NCBI GenBank assembly: GCA_905182135.1
Contig: CAJJAG010000004.1
Span: 310,001-374,000, forward strand
DNA from: an uncultured Acidimicrobiaceae bacterium
GTDB taxonomy: Bacteria > Actinomycetota > Acidimicrobiia > Acidimicrobiales > UBA10347
Reading direction: 5' to 3'
DNA length: 64,000 bases
Shown: positions 54,935 to 63,081 of the stretch, in pieces
Numbering within the stretch: the first letter of the stretch is position 1
How the letters are laid out: the number at the start of each line of letters is the position of its first letter
Position numbers and translations under genes: made by a program
Notes under the pieces: model-generated
Told to the model about the DNA's origin: nothing
The model's database searches: none
What the model saw: only the letters and a program-made list of their open reading frames with translations

Positions 54935-56119
54935 TCACGCTGGGCGCAGACCTGCGAGACGGTCGACGGCTTCGTCGAGCATGGCGTCTTTTTTGCAGAA
55001 GGCGAAGCGGACCAGGTGCTTGCCTTCCTGCTTATTGGTGTAAAACACTTGACTTGGGATGGCAACCACGCCAACCAAATCGGGTAGGGCCAGGCAGAAC
55101 TCGCGTCCATCGTCATAGCCCAGTGGTCGAATATCGATGGTCGTGAAGTACGTCCCGCGTGGCGAGTACACCTGAAATCCTGCGGCCACAAGGCCAGCAT
55201 TCAACCGGTCCCGCTTACCTTGCAAAGTCGCAGCGAAGTCCGTGAAGTAGCCGTCGCCGAGACGAAGCCCGACAGCGATCGCTGGTTGAAACGGTGCTGC
55301 GTTTACGAACGTAAGGAATTGTTTCACCGAACGGATCGCATCGATCAGAGCGGGGCGAGCACACGCCCAGCCCACTTTCCAGCCAGTGAACGAGAATGTC
55401 TTGCCACCAGAGCTGATAGTGATCGTGCGGTCGGCCATGCCAGGAAGTGTTGCGATGGGGATGTGGGCCGCACCGTCGAAGGTCAGATGTTCGTACACCT
55501 CGTCGGAGATTACGAGTAAGTCATGATTGAGCGCTAGCTCGGCGATCTGCATCAGCTCAGTACGACTGAAGACTTTGCCAGTCGGGTTGTGTGGCGTGTT
55601 CAGCAGCAAAACCTTGGTTTTGGGTGTGATCGCCGCTCGTAACTCGTCGATATCGAACTGGAAGCCGACTTGACCTTCTTCTGGTGGCCGCAGGGTCACG
55701 ACACGCCGGGTGCCCCCCGTCAGCGCCACTCCAGCCGCATAGCTGTCGTAGTACGGCTCAAACATGACAACTTCATCACCTGGCCGCACAAAGGCCAACA
55801 ACGAGGCGGTGAGCGCCTCGGTTGCGCCTGCGGTGACGAGTACCTCGGTGGCCGGGTCGAAATGGAGATCCCAAAAACGTTCCTGGTGCTCAGCAACCGC
55901 CTGCCGAAGATCGAACTCACCCGGTAGCGGTGGATACTGATTGACTCCTCCAGCCAGCGCCGCGGCAGCTGCGTCGAGCACCTCTTTGGGGCCGTCGGTG
56001 TCAGGAAACCCCTGGCCCAAATTCAGCGCGTTCGTGCGAACGGCAAGTGCTGACATCTCGGCGAATATCGTCTCGCCGAATTCGGCGAGACCTGGGTGGC
56101 CCAATGCCTGATCACTCAT
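54935..56119 (-). CDS. dapC: class I/II aminotransferase, probable N-succinyldiaminopimelate aminotransferase
   Basis: A 394-residue fold-type I PLP aminotransferase. The PLP lysine is in TISSGGKTFSFTGWKVGWAC; the Asn and Asp/Tyr contacts are in NTPHNPTGKVFSR and VISDEVYEHL, and the Arg near the end is in HLVRFAFCKK. The sequence LNLGQGFPDTDGP and the overall pattern match actinobacterial DapC and kynurenine/glutamine transaminases. Because dapD is in the same region and actinobacteria use the succinylase route, DapC is the best guess; an alternative keto-acid transaminase role remains possible. Its start overlaps the stop of the upstream acyltransferase by four bases. Confidence 0.88.
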   Translation of the reverse strand: MSDQALGHPGLAEFGETIFAEMSALAVRTNALNLGQGFPDTDGPKEVLDAAAAALAGGVNQYPPLPGEFDLRQAVAEHQERFWDLHFDPATEVLVTAGATEALTASLLAFVRPGDEVVMFEPYYDSYAAGVALTGGTRRVVTLRPPEEGQVGFQFDIDELRAAITPKTKVLLLNTPHNPTGKVFSRTELMQIAELALNHDLLVISDEVYEHLTFDGAAHIPIATLPGMADRTITISSGGKTFSFTGWKVGWACARPALIDAIRSVKQFLTFVNAAPFQPAIAVGLRLGDGYFTDFAATLQGKRDRLNAGLVAAGFQVYSPRGTYFTTIDIRPLGYDDGREFCLALPDLVGVVAIPSQVFYTNKQEGKHLVRFAFCKKDAMLDEAVDRLAGLRPA

Positions 56120-56880
56120 GCCGAGGCCTGCTTCTCGTACGCCTGATCCATCAGGTCCTGCAGTACCGAACCCAGTTCGTCGCTAAAGCGAGATCGATCA
56201 CCAACCGTGACTCGCTTGCCGCTAGCGGTCGGTGGCTGCATGATCTCGCCAACCTGCAACACGACCTTGACTCGCCTTGGGAACTTGGTTCCCTTGCCCA
56301 TCGCCTCGCCGGTTCCAGCGATGCCAACCGGTACAACCTGCGCACCTGTCTTGGCTGCCAGGTAGGCGACACCGTGGTAGATCTCGCCAATCTGGCGACC
56401 TTCCTGACGAGTGCCTTCAGGGAAGACAAACATGGCTTCTCCGCTGTCCAGAAGCATGCGGGCAGCTCGAAGCGCTTCGCGATCTGCCGTGCCCCGTTCG
56501 ACCGGAAAGGCTCCGAGAGAAGCGATCAACCAAGCAAAAGGTTGACTCTTGAACATGGTGTGTTTGGCCAATGCCCGACAACGCCGAGTCGATGCGCCAG
56601 CAACCAGCATCGAGTCCAAATTCGAGCGATGAACCGGCGCCACGATCAAGGGACCATCGACTTTTAGATTGTCGACGAGACCATGCACCTCAACCTTGAA
56701 GTACGGGTTCATAATCTTGCGGATGAAGGTCACAACGACCTTGTACACCCGCATCGCTGACGGCCTAGCGCCGACGTCTAGTGCATATTGCTGCGGATCT
56801 TCGATTGCGGCCACATCATGAAGGTAACCGGCAGCCGCTCGACCCGCATACACACCGACGAGCGCCGGTACTGTAAACAT
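56116..56880 (-). CDS. 1-acylglycerol-3-phosphate acyltransferase family protein
   Basis: A PlsC-family acyltransferase. The catalytic H-x4-D is VAPVHRSNLDSMLVAG, the second block SLGAFPVERGTADREALRAA, the third MFVFPEGTRQEGRQIGEIYH, and the fourth QVVPVGIAGTGEAMGKGTKF. The start is uncertain: ATG 56880 (or 56883) gives 254 residues with a plausible leader, while ATG 56754 (MRVYKVVVTFIRKI) gives 212, close to the family norm. With the longer start the 5' end meets the divergent lipoprotein gene. ATGA overlap with the aminotransferase gene. Confidence 0.9.
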   Translation of the reverse strand: MFTVPALVGVYAGRAAAGYLHDVAAIEDPQQYALDVGARPSAMRVYKVVVTFIRKIMNPYFKVEVHGLVDNLKVDGPLIVAPVHRSNLDSMLVAGASTRRCRALAKHTMFKSQPFAWLIASLGAFPVERGTADREALRAARMLLDSGEAMFVFPEGTRQEGRQIGEIYHGVAYLAAKTGAQVVPVGIAGTGEAMGKGTKFPRRVKVVLQVGEIMQPPTASGKRVTVGDRSRFSDELGSVLQDLMDQAYEKQASA

Positions 56881-56881
56881 C

Positions 56882-57247
56882 ATGAAACGTCGCTCGACGC
56901 TTGCGCTGTGTTGTGTTGTTGTGCTGGTGATGATGTCAAGTTGCTCACGCGAAGACAACTCAATCCCGCCCGTACAGCAAGAAGATCGAATCGTGCAAAC
57001 AGCGTCGCTTAGCGACGATGGCACGACGCTCGTGGTCACGTGGGATCCCGTAGAGTGTGAGACCTTCCAGAACGTGGACCTTGAACTCGACGAAGGGTTC
57101 GCCAATCTACGCATTCGTGTATTGGTCGACGTCGAGAACTGTCCACCCGGCGGATTCAAGCAAAGCACGGTCGACCTGGGCGAGCCGCTCGGCGACCGCA
57201 AGGTTTGGGATCGCGCATTCGGCGACACCGTCGCGCTAACCCCGTAG
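56882..57247 (+). CDS. small lipoprotein, unknown
   Basis: A 121-residue exported lipoprotein. The signal is MKRRSTLALCCVVVLVMMSS followed by the lipidated Cys21, a clear lipobox (MSSC). The mature part is acidic and beta-rich with two further Cys (VECETFQNVDLELDEGFANL; VDVENCPPGG) that may form a disulfide. No family was recognised. Divergent from the acyltransferase gene with essentially no spacer. Confidence 0.85.
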   Translation: MKRRSTLALCCVVVLVMMSSCSREDNSIPPVQQEDRIVQTASLSDDGTTLVVTWDPVECETFQNVDLELDEGFANLRIRVLVDVENCPPGGFKQSTVDLGEPLGDRKVWDRAFGDTVALTP

Positions 57248-57385
57248 TCGCACACATTAAACGTGTACTAGAAGCAGTCGCCCAATCAGATAAGTCACGC
57301 ATTTCCACCGTGGAACGAGCAGGGACGAAACCGTGGCGGCACAAATTTCGGAGCAGCACTGCCCGCCAGCAACCCGTGCGTTGGG

Positions 57386-58636
57386 CTAGCGAAGGGTGGC
57401 AAGCACATCCCAGTAATGGGGGAAGGTCTTATCGACGCAGCCTGGGTCCACAATCTCGATGCCAGGTGCCATCAGCCCAGTGATAGCAAAACTCATAGCC
57501 ATGCGGTGATCCTGATAGGTCTCAATCGTTGCAGGTTGTGGTGTGCCCGGCTGGATCAGAAAGCCATCGTCCTGTTCGACAGCTTCGATTCCCATGCGCT
57601 GCAGTTCGGTAACCACAGCGCGGACACGATCGGTTTCCTTCTTACGGATGAAGCCAATGCCCCTGACTCGGACCGGGCCCTCGGCGAACGGAGCAATCGC
57701 CGCCAGCGTCTGCGCCGTGTCGCTGACCTGCGACATATCAACATCGATGCCCCGCAAAGTACCAGTGCCCTGGACTTCGATGAAGTTGTCGGCAATGGTG
57801 ACGTCGGCGCCCATAGCTGCCAGAACCTCGACGAAACCGACGTCACCTTGTAAAGCATTCGAACCCAGGCCAGCAATCTTGACGCGGCCTCCGGAGGCGG
57901 CCGCTGCGGCGAAGAAGTACGACGCAGCTGACGCATCGGGCTCAATCATGTAGTTCGCTGCGCGATATCCGGCGTTGGGTGCGACCACGAAACGGTTAGG
58001 CGACGGCTGATCGACAAGCGCACCAAAGGACCGCATCACCGCGCACGTCATGTCCAAATAGGGCCGCGACACAACATCGCCTTCGAGCTCAAGATCGAGT
58101 CCTTGTGACGTTCCAGGTGCTGCGAGCAACATTCCCGACGCGAACTGACTGCTAACCGACGCTCCCAGGGTCAAGGCTCCACCGTCGAAACCAGCTCGCA
58201 ACGTGATCGGAAGAGTGTTCGGAGCGATCGTCACGCCAAGTGACCGCAGCGCTTCGACCGTCTCACTCATTGGACGTGCTCGCATTTCGGGCGCGCCGTC
58301 GATGATGTACACACCGGTGCCACGGGCGGCCAGTGGCGTCGCGAAACGAGCCGTTGTACCTGACATCCGGACATCGATTTCTTTGGGGCCTGGGGCCAGC
58401 TGCCCAGCCACACCAGTGATCGCATATGCGTCCGCTTCAACAAGCGGTTCGACGCCGGCGCCAAGTGTCTGCACGACTCCGAGCATTGCCCGAGTGTCAT
58501 CGGCATCAAGCACGCCTCGTAGCTCGCTGACACCATCAGCCAGCGCTGCGGCGACGAGTGCACGATTCGTGATGGACTTCGATCCAGGGATTACAACGTC
58601 GGCGTCCACAGGGCGAGCAAGCGGCTCAATCAACAT
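57386..58636 (-). CDS. aroA: 3-phosphoshikimate 1-carboxyvinyltransferase (EPSP synthase)
   Basis: A 416-residue enolpyruvyl transferase of the shikimate pathway joining shikimate-3-phosphate and PEP. Motifs: VVIPGSKSITNRALVAAALA (about residues 13-32), DVRMSGTTARFATPLAARG, SSQFASGMLLAAPG, EPDASAASYFFAAAAASGGR, IRKKETDRVRAVVTELQRMG and YQDHRMAMSFAITGLMAPG. The ATG at 58636 (MLIEPLARPVDADVVIPGSK) matches the usual start; a TTG at 58696 would add twenty unrelated residues. It follows the cysQ-like gene by 61 bases on the same strand. Confidence 0.96.
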   Translation of the reverse strand: MLIEPLARPVDADVVIPGSKSITNRALVAAALADGVSELRGVLDADDTRAMLGVVQTLGAGVEPLVEADAYAITGVAGQLAPGPKEIDVRMSGTTARFATPLAARGTGVYIIDGAPEMRARPMSETVEALRSLGVTIAPNTLPITLRAGFDGGALTLGASVSSQFASGMLLAAPGTSQGLDLELEGDVVSRPYLDMTCAVMRSFGALVDQPSPNRFVVAPNAGYRAANYMIEPDASAASYFFAAAAASGGRVKIAGLGSNALQGDVGFVEVLAAMGADVTIADNFIEVQGTGTLRGIDVDMSQVSDTAQTLAAIAPFAEGPVRVRGIGFIRKKETDRVRAVVTELQRMGIEAVEQDDGFLIQPGTPQPATIETYQDHRMAMSFAITGLMAPGIEIVDPGCVDKTFPHYWDVLATLR

Positions 58637-58697
58637 GTCGGCGACCGTAGCGCGCACCACCGCATCTTTCGACCGCTTTCGATCGCAAGAAGCCAAA

Positions 58698-59435
58698 CTA
58701 GACGAGTGCAGCTAGGACACGGTCGGCGATCTCAGGCCGAGACACGATGAAGCCGGGTGACACCGCACGGTCCTTGTTGTAGACAAGCGGGTTCCCAACA
58801 GCGTCGGTCACCGTCAAGCCAGCAGCTTCGGCGACGATCGCTGGGGCGCAGACATCCCACTCCCATAACGGACCAGCGTGGATGTACGAGTCGACCTGCC
58901 CCGTCACGACCAGCATGGCCTTAACCCCTGCGGACCCGCAGGTCATCAACTCGGCACCGAGTGCCTCGGCTACCCGGACGCCATCAATTTGGACACGAGA
59001 GCGACCCGTCACGATGATTGGTTTCTCACGGTTGACCGACGGCACCACCGGAGGCGTCCCTGTGCCGAAAACCATCCCAATAGCAGGAAGCGACACCGCA
59101 GCAGCCGTGCCGCGACCGAACTCGGTTAGCGCAACATGCACCGCCCATTCGTCGGCGCCGCGACCGAAGTCAGCTGAGCCATCGAGCGGGTCGACGATCC
59201 ACACCCGTTCATGGTTCAACCGGTGACCGTCATCGTGGCCCTCTTCGCTCAAGATCCCATCCTTGGAACGTTGCGACCTCAATGCATCCATGAGCAAATT
59301 GTGGGCTTCGGCGTCGCCCTGTTCTTCGGGCCCCCAGCCGCCCCACTGACCCGTTCGCATTAGCCGCTCTCGCAACGCAACCAGATGATCGCCAGCGTCA
59401 GAGGCGAGCGTGGCCGCCAACAGATGGTCATTCAC
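58698..59435 (-). CDS. cysQ: 3'(2'),5'-bisphosphate nucleotidase / inositol-phosphatase family (CysQ-like)
   Basis: A 245-residue Mg-dependent, Li-sensitive-type phosphatase. Metal motifs: LSEEGHDD (Glu pair), VWIVDPLDGSADF (the DPxDGT motif with Ser in place of Thr) and GPLWEWDVCAPAIVAEAAG (the WD motif). The pattern is that of mycobacterial CysQ, which removes the 3'-phosphate of PAP/PAPS and helps sulfate assimilation, with possible activity on inositol or fructose phosphates. A cysteine synthase-like gene is elsewhere in the window but not linked. Begins at a GTG. Confidence 0.88.
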   Translation of the reverse strand: MNDHLLAATLASDAGDHLVALRERLMRTGQWGGWGPEEQGDAEAHNLLMDALRSQRSKDGILSEEGHDDGHRLNHERVWIVDPLDGSADFGRGADEWAVHVALTEFGRGTAAAVSLPAIGMVFGTGTPPVVPSVNREKPIIVTGRSRVQIDGVRVAEALGAELMTCGSAGVKAMLVVTGQVDSYIHAGPLWEWDVCAPAIVAEAAGLTVTDAVGNPLVYNKDRAVSPGFIVSRPEIADRVLAALV

Positions 59436-59527
59436 AGAAGACTCGATCGCTCCAAGCTATCGCAGCCACCCTTCTGGTCGTATGTTGATTCGGCGCCGAA
59501 AGTCGGCACTGGGCTAGCTTTGCCGAC

Positions 59528-60412
59528 GTGGCCAAGGAACCAACGACTCGCAACGACACGCCCGAGCCTGCACGCGAGTGGAAGCTCGACACTGATGGTG
59601 ACGGGTTAGGTCTCGACGACTTCGTGAACCGTCTGGACTCGTTCCAGATGCTGCGAAAGTCAACCGGGGCGGATGCCGATCAGGTACTCACGAAACTTGG
59701 GGCTACCAGCGAAATTGATCGCGAGATCGTGTTGCAACTTGGCGCCAAGCGGCCACTCGGACATCCGCTGCGTTTCGAAGAGGCCCACGGTCTCGCAGTG
59801 CGTTCGCTCGAGGTCCTGGACCGCAACGGACATCGCTCGATCCCGGTACGCAACTTAAGTTTTCTTTCACCCGTCGTGGGCTTTCTCGTGCAGATCGTGA
59901 CCCAATTCATAGTGCGCAGCTACATCAGCAGCGTGATCGACGACATGTACCGGATGTACGAACGTCGTGAAGCTGCCTCTCCTGCCGATTGGGAGCATCT
60001 CCCGATGCTTACCCGAGCCCGCATTCACACCCAGCGCATACGACCCGGATTTAAGCGGAGCAAGCTTGCTCTGCCAGCCTTCTTATTCGGTGGCGCAATC
60101 CTGTCACCATTCATTGGCGTCGTCCAGAGCGCCATCAGCAGCTTGAACAACGCGACGGTCCGCCTGGTCCTACTCGTCGTTCTGTTCCTCCTTATGTCGG
60201 GCGTGTCGTGGGTTCTCGTCAAGGGCAGCGCGGTCGCCCGACGACGCATCCAGCTCACCGCCGAGGATCCAATCAAGGCGCTCTACCAAGTCATCGGGCG
60301 CTGCGGGAATCCACCCGGAAACATGAGCACGGTGTTCGCTGTCGTCTCACTAATTTTGACCATCTTCTCATTGGTCGTCGTTGCGGTCGGCATCGCCGAC
60401 GTTCTCACCTAA
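59528..60412 (+). CDS. conserved hypothetical membrane protein
   Basis: A 294-residue protein. The first 115 residues are soluble and include an acidic DTDGDGLGLDDF stretch. Three to four hydrophobic segments follow (FLSPVVGFLVQIVTQFIVRS about 116-135; LPAFLFGGAILSPFIGVV about 188-205; VRLVLLVVLFLLMSGVSWVL about 217-236; STVFAVVSLILTIFSLVVVA about 268-287). No family recognised. It heads a plus-strand run with the GDSL esterase (11 bases later) and the glutamate-synthase-like gene, so the three are probably co-transcribed. Function unknown. Confidence 0.8.
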   Translation: MAKEPTTRNDTPEPAREWKLDTDGDGLGLDDFVNRLDSFQMLRKSTGADADQVLTKLGATSEIDREIVLQLGAKRPLGHPLRFEEAHGLAVRSLEVLDRNGHRSIPVRNLSFLSPVVGFLVQIVTQFIVRSYISSVIDDMYRMYERREAASPADWEHLPMLTRARIHTQRIRPGFKRSKLALPAFLFGGAILSPFIGVVQSAISSLNNATVRLVLLVVLFLLMSGVSWVLVKGSAVARRRIQLTAEDPIKALYQVIGRCGNPPGNMSTVFAVVSLILTIFSLVVVAVGIADVLT

Positions 60413-60423
60413 TCTGCAGCTAC

Positions 60424-61125
60424 GTGATTGCTGATCTCGAGCCACTCCCCCACTTACGCCGAAAGCGTAGATTTGACCTTCCTGATTTGGTTGGTCGTTT
60501 TTCCAAAGGTGTCGCCGAAATCGACGCTCAAGTCGCCCGTTATCACCACCGTTGGGACGAGACTAACGAAGCCGCCCGTCGAGAAACCGGCCCGTTATGG
60601 GTCGTTCTGGGCGACTCGTCGAGCCAGGGTGTTGGTGCGAGCGCTTGGGAAAAAGGCTGGACCCACACAGTGCTAGATCGTCTCCGCCGGACCAGTGGCG
60701 AACCATGGCGTCTCGTCAACCTGTCGATGAGTGGAGGCCGCTTCCTCGATGTGGCCGACCGTCAGGTTCCCGTTCTGGACACAATGCTCGATGAGCCTCA
60801 GCTGGTGACGTGTGTCATCGGCAGCAATGACTTGATGTGGCGACGCGGTGTCCGTCGCATTACGGTTGACGCCGATCACGCCGTCGACCGGGTGCCACCA
60901 GGCGCGTTCGTTAGCAAACTCAACGGTCCGGGCCCTCGACCAAAAGCTCTCAACAACATCTTTGAACGAGGGGCCGAAACCAAAGGCCACCAACTGTTCA
61001 ACATTTGGAACTGGCCATCAGGCCGCGGCGCTCTGGCTGCTGATCGCGTGCATCCGAGTGACATTGGCTACCAGCACATGGCCGAACTGGCATGGAGCGC
61101 ACTCGAACAGGGCCTTGGGCGGTAG
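60424..61125 (+). CDS. SGNH/GDSL hydrolase
   Basis: A 233-residue SGNH-fold esterase or lipase without a signal peptide. Block I is WVVLGDSSSQGVGA (Ser nucleophile), block II is the Gly in SMSGGRFLDVADR, block III is VIGSNDLMWR, and block V is ADRVHPSDIGYQHMAE with the Asp-x2-His pair. All four catalytic blocks are present. A GTG at 60424 starts it just after the previous gene; the longer frame from 60208 overlaps that gene. Substrate unknown, possibly an acylated lipid or polysaccharide. Confidence 0.9.
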   Translation: MIADLEPLPHLRRKRRFDLPDLVGRFSKGVAEIDAQVARYHHRWDETNEAARRETGPLWVVLGDSSSQGVGASAWEKGWTHTVLDRLRRTSGEPWRLVNLSMSGGRFLDVADRQVPVLDTMLDEPQLVTCVIGSNDLMWRRGVRRITVDADHAVDRVPPGAFVSKLNGPGPRPKALNNIFERGAETKGHQLFNIWNWPSGRGALAADRVHPSDIGYQHMAELAWSALEQGLGR

Positions 61126-61134
61126 CGTTCGCGA

Positions 61135-62670
61135 ATGGCTTGGTGGCTAATCGTCCTGATCATCTTGGGCGCCTTGCTGTTCTGTATCGCGCTGTACGAC
61201 ACCCTTCAGGCATCAGATCCGATCCTGCGCAATTTCCCCGTTGTCGGCCACTTCCGCTCGCTTCTCTCCACCAGCGGCCCCAAGCTACGGCAATACATCG
61301 TGGCCGCCAACGACGAAGAACGGCCCTTCTCTCGAGACCAGCGAACCTGGGTCTACAGCACCGCTTCAGGTCACAACGCGTACGTCGGTTTCGGCACCGA
61401 CAGTGTCATCGACCGAGGCAGCCACATCATCATCAAACAAAGCGCGTTTCCTGACACGACACCGACCGGCGAGAACGCACCGCTCCCTTGCGCCAAGGTC
61501 ATGGGTGCATGGCGAGACCGTACCCATAAGTTCCGACCAGAATCTGTCGTCTACGTCTCGGCGATGAGCTACGGCTCTCTCAGTGCTCGCGCAGTCGAAG
61601 CCATCAATCGCGGATGCGCTATCACCGGCTCCATGCAGAACACCGGCGAGGGCGGCGTGGCCTACCCGCATCGCAATGGCGGCAAGCTCATCTTTCAATT
61701 CGGCACCGGTTATTTCGGATGCCGCAATACCGACGGCACGTTCTCTCTCGATGCGCTGCTTGAAACAGTGGGTTCAGCCGAAGTCGGCTGCATCGAAATC
61801 AAACTTAGCCAAGGCGCCAAGCCTGGTTTGGGCGGTGTACTCCCAGGTAAGAAGGTCACACCCGCAATCGCCAAAGCGCGCGGTGTAGAAATGGGACAGA
61901 CCGTCTATAGCCCGAACCGGCACTCCGCCTTCGATGACGTCGACGGCCTGATCGACTTTATCGAGATGATCGCTAACGCTACTGGTTTGCCTGTTGGCAT
62001 CAAGTCTGCTGTCGGTCAACAGAACTTCTGGGACGAACTCGCTGGACGCATGGCTGCCCGAAGCGAAGGCCCGGACTTCATCACTATCGATGGCGGCGAG
62101 GGCGGCACGGGCGCAGCGCCACTTGCATTCAGCGACCACGTCTCGCTGCCATTTCGCGAAGGCTTCGCACGGGCGCACAAGCCCTTTGTCCACGCAGGGT
62201 TACACCAACACATCATCTTCGCCGGCTCGGGCCGCCTGGGCTTTCCTGCAGAGGCTCTGCTGGCATTCTCTATGGGCGCCGACATGATAGGGCTGGCTCG
62301 CGAACCCATGTTGGCGCTGGGCTGTATCCAAGCCCAGCGCTGCCACGACGGTCATTGCCCAACCGGAATAACGACGCACAACAAATGGCTAGTGCGGGGC
62401 CTCGACCCAGCTGACAAGGCGACCAAGCTCGCCAACTATCTCGTCGGGTTGCGAGGCGAAATTCTCAAACTGTCACACGCCTGCGGCATGGTGCATCCTG
62501 CACTGGTCACTGCCGACATGATTGAGTTAATCGACGAACCACATCGATCGGCCACGATCGCAGAACTCTTCGACATCGACGCATCCTTTCCATCGATCAA
62601 TGCTGAACAGGAGCAGGCCATTCAGCAGATCATGAGCGAACTCGGCAGCGCCGCAACCACAGCCCGCTAA
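61135..62670 (+). CDS. FMN-binding glutamate synthase family protein
   Basis: A 511-residue protein with an N-terminal membrane helix (WWLIVLIILGALLFCIALYD, residues 3-22), then the FMN-binding synthase domain of GltB (about 100-470). Seen: VYVSAMSYGSLSARAVEAIN, TGEGGVAYPHRNGGKLIFQF, IEIKLSQGAKPGLGGVLPGK, GIKSAVGQQNFWDELAGRMA, ITIDGGEGGTGAAPLAFSDH and the Fe-S-like cysteine cluster CIQAQRCHDGHCPTGITT. The amidotransferase domain of true GltB is absent, so it cannot use glutamine by itself. The physiological reaction of this stand-alone family is not established. Confidence 0.92.
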   Translation: MAWWLIVLIILGALLFCIALYDTLQASDPILRNFPVVGHFRSLLSTSGPKLRQYIVAANDEERPFSRDQRTWVYSTASGHNAYVGFGTDSVIDRGSHIIIKQSAFPDTTPTGENAPLPCAKVMGAWRDRTHKFRPESVVYVSAMSYGSLSARAVEAINRGCAITGSMQNTGEGGVAYPHRNGGKLIFQFGTGYFGCRNTDGTFSLDALLETVGSAEVGCIEIKLSQGAKPGLGGVLPGKKVTPAIAKARGVEMGQTVYSPNRHSAFDDVDGLIDFIEMIANATGLPVGIKSAVGQQNFWDELAGRMAARSEGPDFITIDGGEGGTGAAPLAFSDHVSLPFREGFARAHKPFVHAGLHQHIIFAGSGRLGFPAEALLAFSMGADMIGLAREPMLALGCIQAQRCHDGHCPTGITTHNKWLVRGLDPADKATKLANYLVGLRGEILKLSHACGMVHPALVTADMIELIDEPHRSATIAELFDIDASFPSINAEQEQAIQQIMSELGSAATTAR

Positions 62671-62949
62671 CGCGCCGCAACCCCGCTCTGGCTCACCAAC
62701 AAGGCAAGGGTTGCCTGGATCAGCGACTCGCTCCCTGCCTGCTCAATGCGCGCGCAGGTCGACTCGGGAGGCAGGAAACCAAACTGGGCCAGCGCGTCGC
62801 TCAGCGCTACGCCGGCGTCAACGAGTTCGCCTATCGGCAAGCGTTACTGATCAGTCCCATCGGCGAGCGTGGCCGCAAGCAGCAATGACTCTCCCCGACT
62901 CGGTGCCGTCCCGACATCCTGCGATGCCTATAAGCACTAGAAGGAGCAC
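62667..62949 (-). pseudogene. possible remnant of a small minus-strand lipoprotein gene
   Basis: A minus-strand stretch reads as protein across a break. A GTG at 62949 opens VLLLVLIGIAGC, a lipobox-like signal. In another frame, coding-like sequence follows (VGTAPSRGESLLLAATLADG), then a TAA (62846-62844), and in the same frame a further 58 codons (ELVDAGVALSDALAQFGFLP, then RIEQAGSESLIQATLALLVS) ending in a TAG that overlaps the stop of the glutamate-synthase-like gene. One frameshift and one stop would be needed. No family recognised; chance remains possible. Confidence 0.35.
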
Positions 62950-63081
62950 TCAAACTTGGCTCGTAACTGCCCGCCGCCGGTGTAGAGGACAGATTGTTGG
63001 CCCTCACGGCGGGCGCCGCAGCAGCGCAGGACCTGACAGGCGGAGCCTTTCGAACACACCTAGATGCCATGATGTGGGTCA

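Noticed and set aside
56884..57255. 125-residue extension of the acyltransferase on the minus strand
   Set aside because: It runs antisense through a clear lipoprotein gene with signal peptide and has no acyltransferase motif.
60208..60423. 72-residue extension of the GDSL esterase
   Set aside because: It overlaps the end of the preceding membrane-protein gene in another frame; the GTG at 60424 fits the fold.
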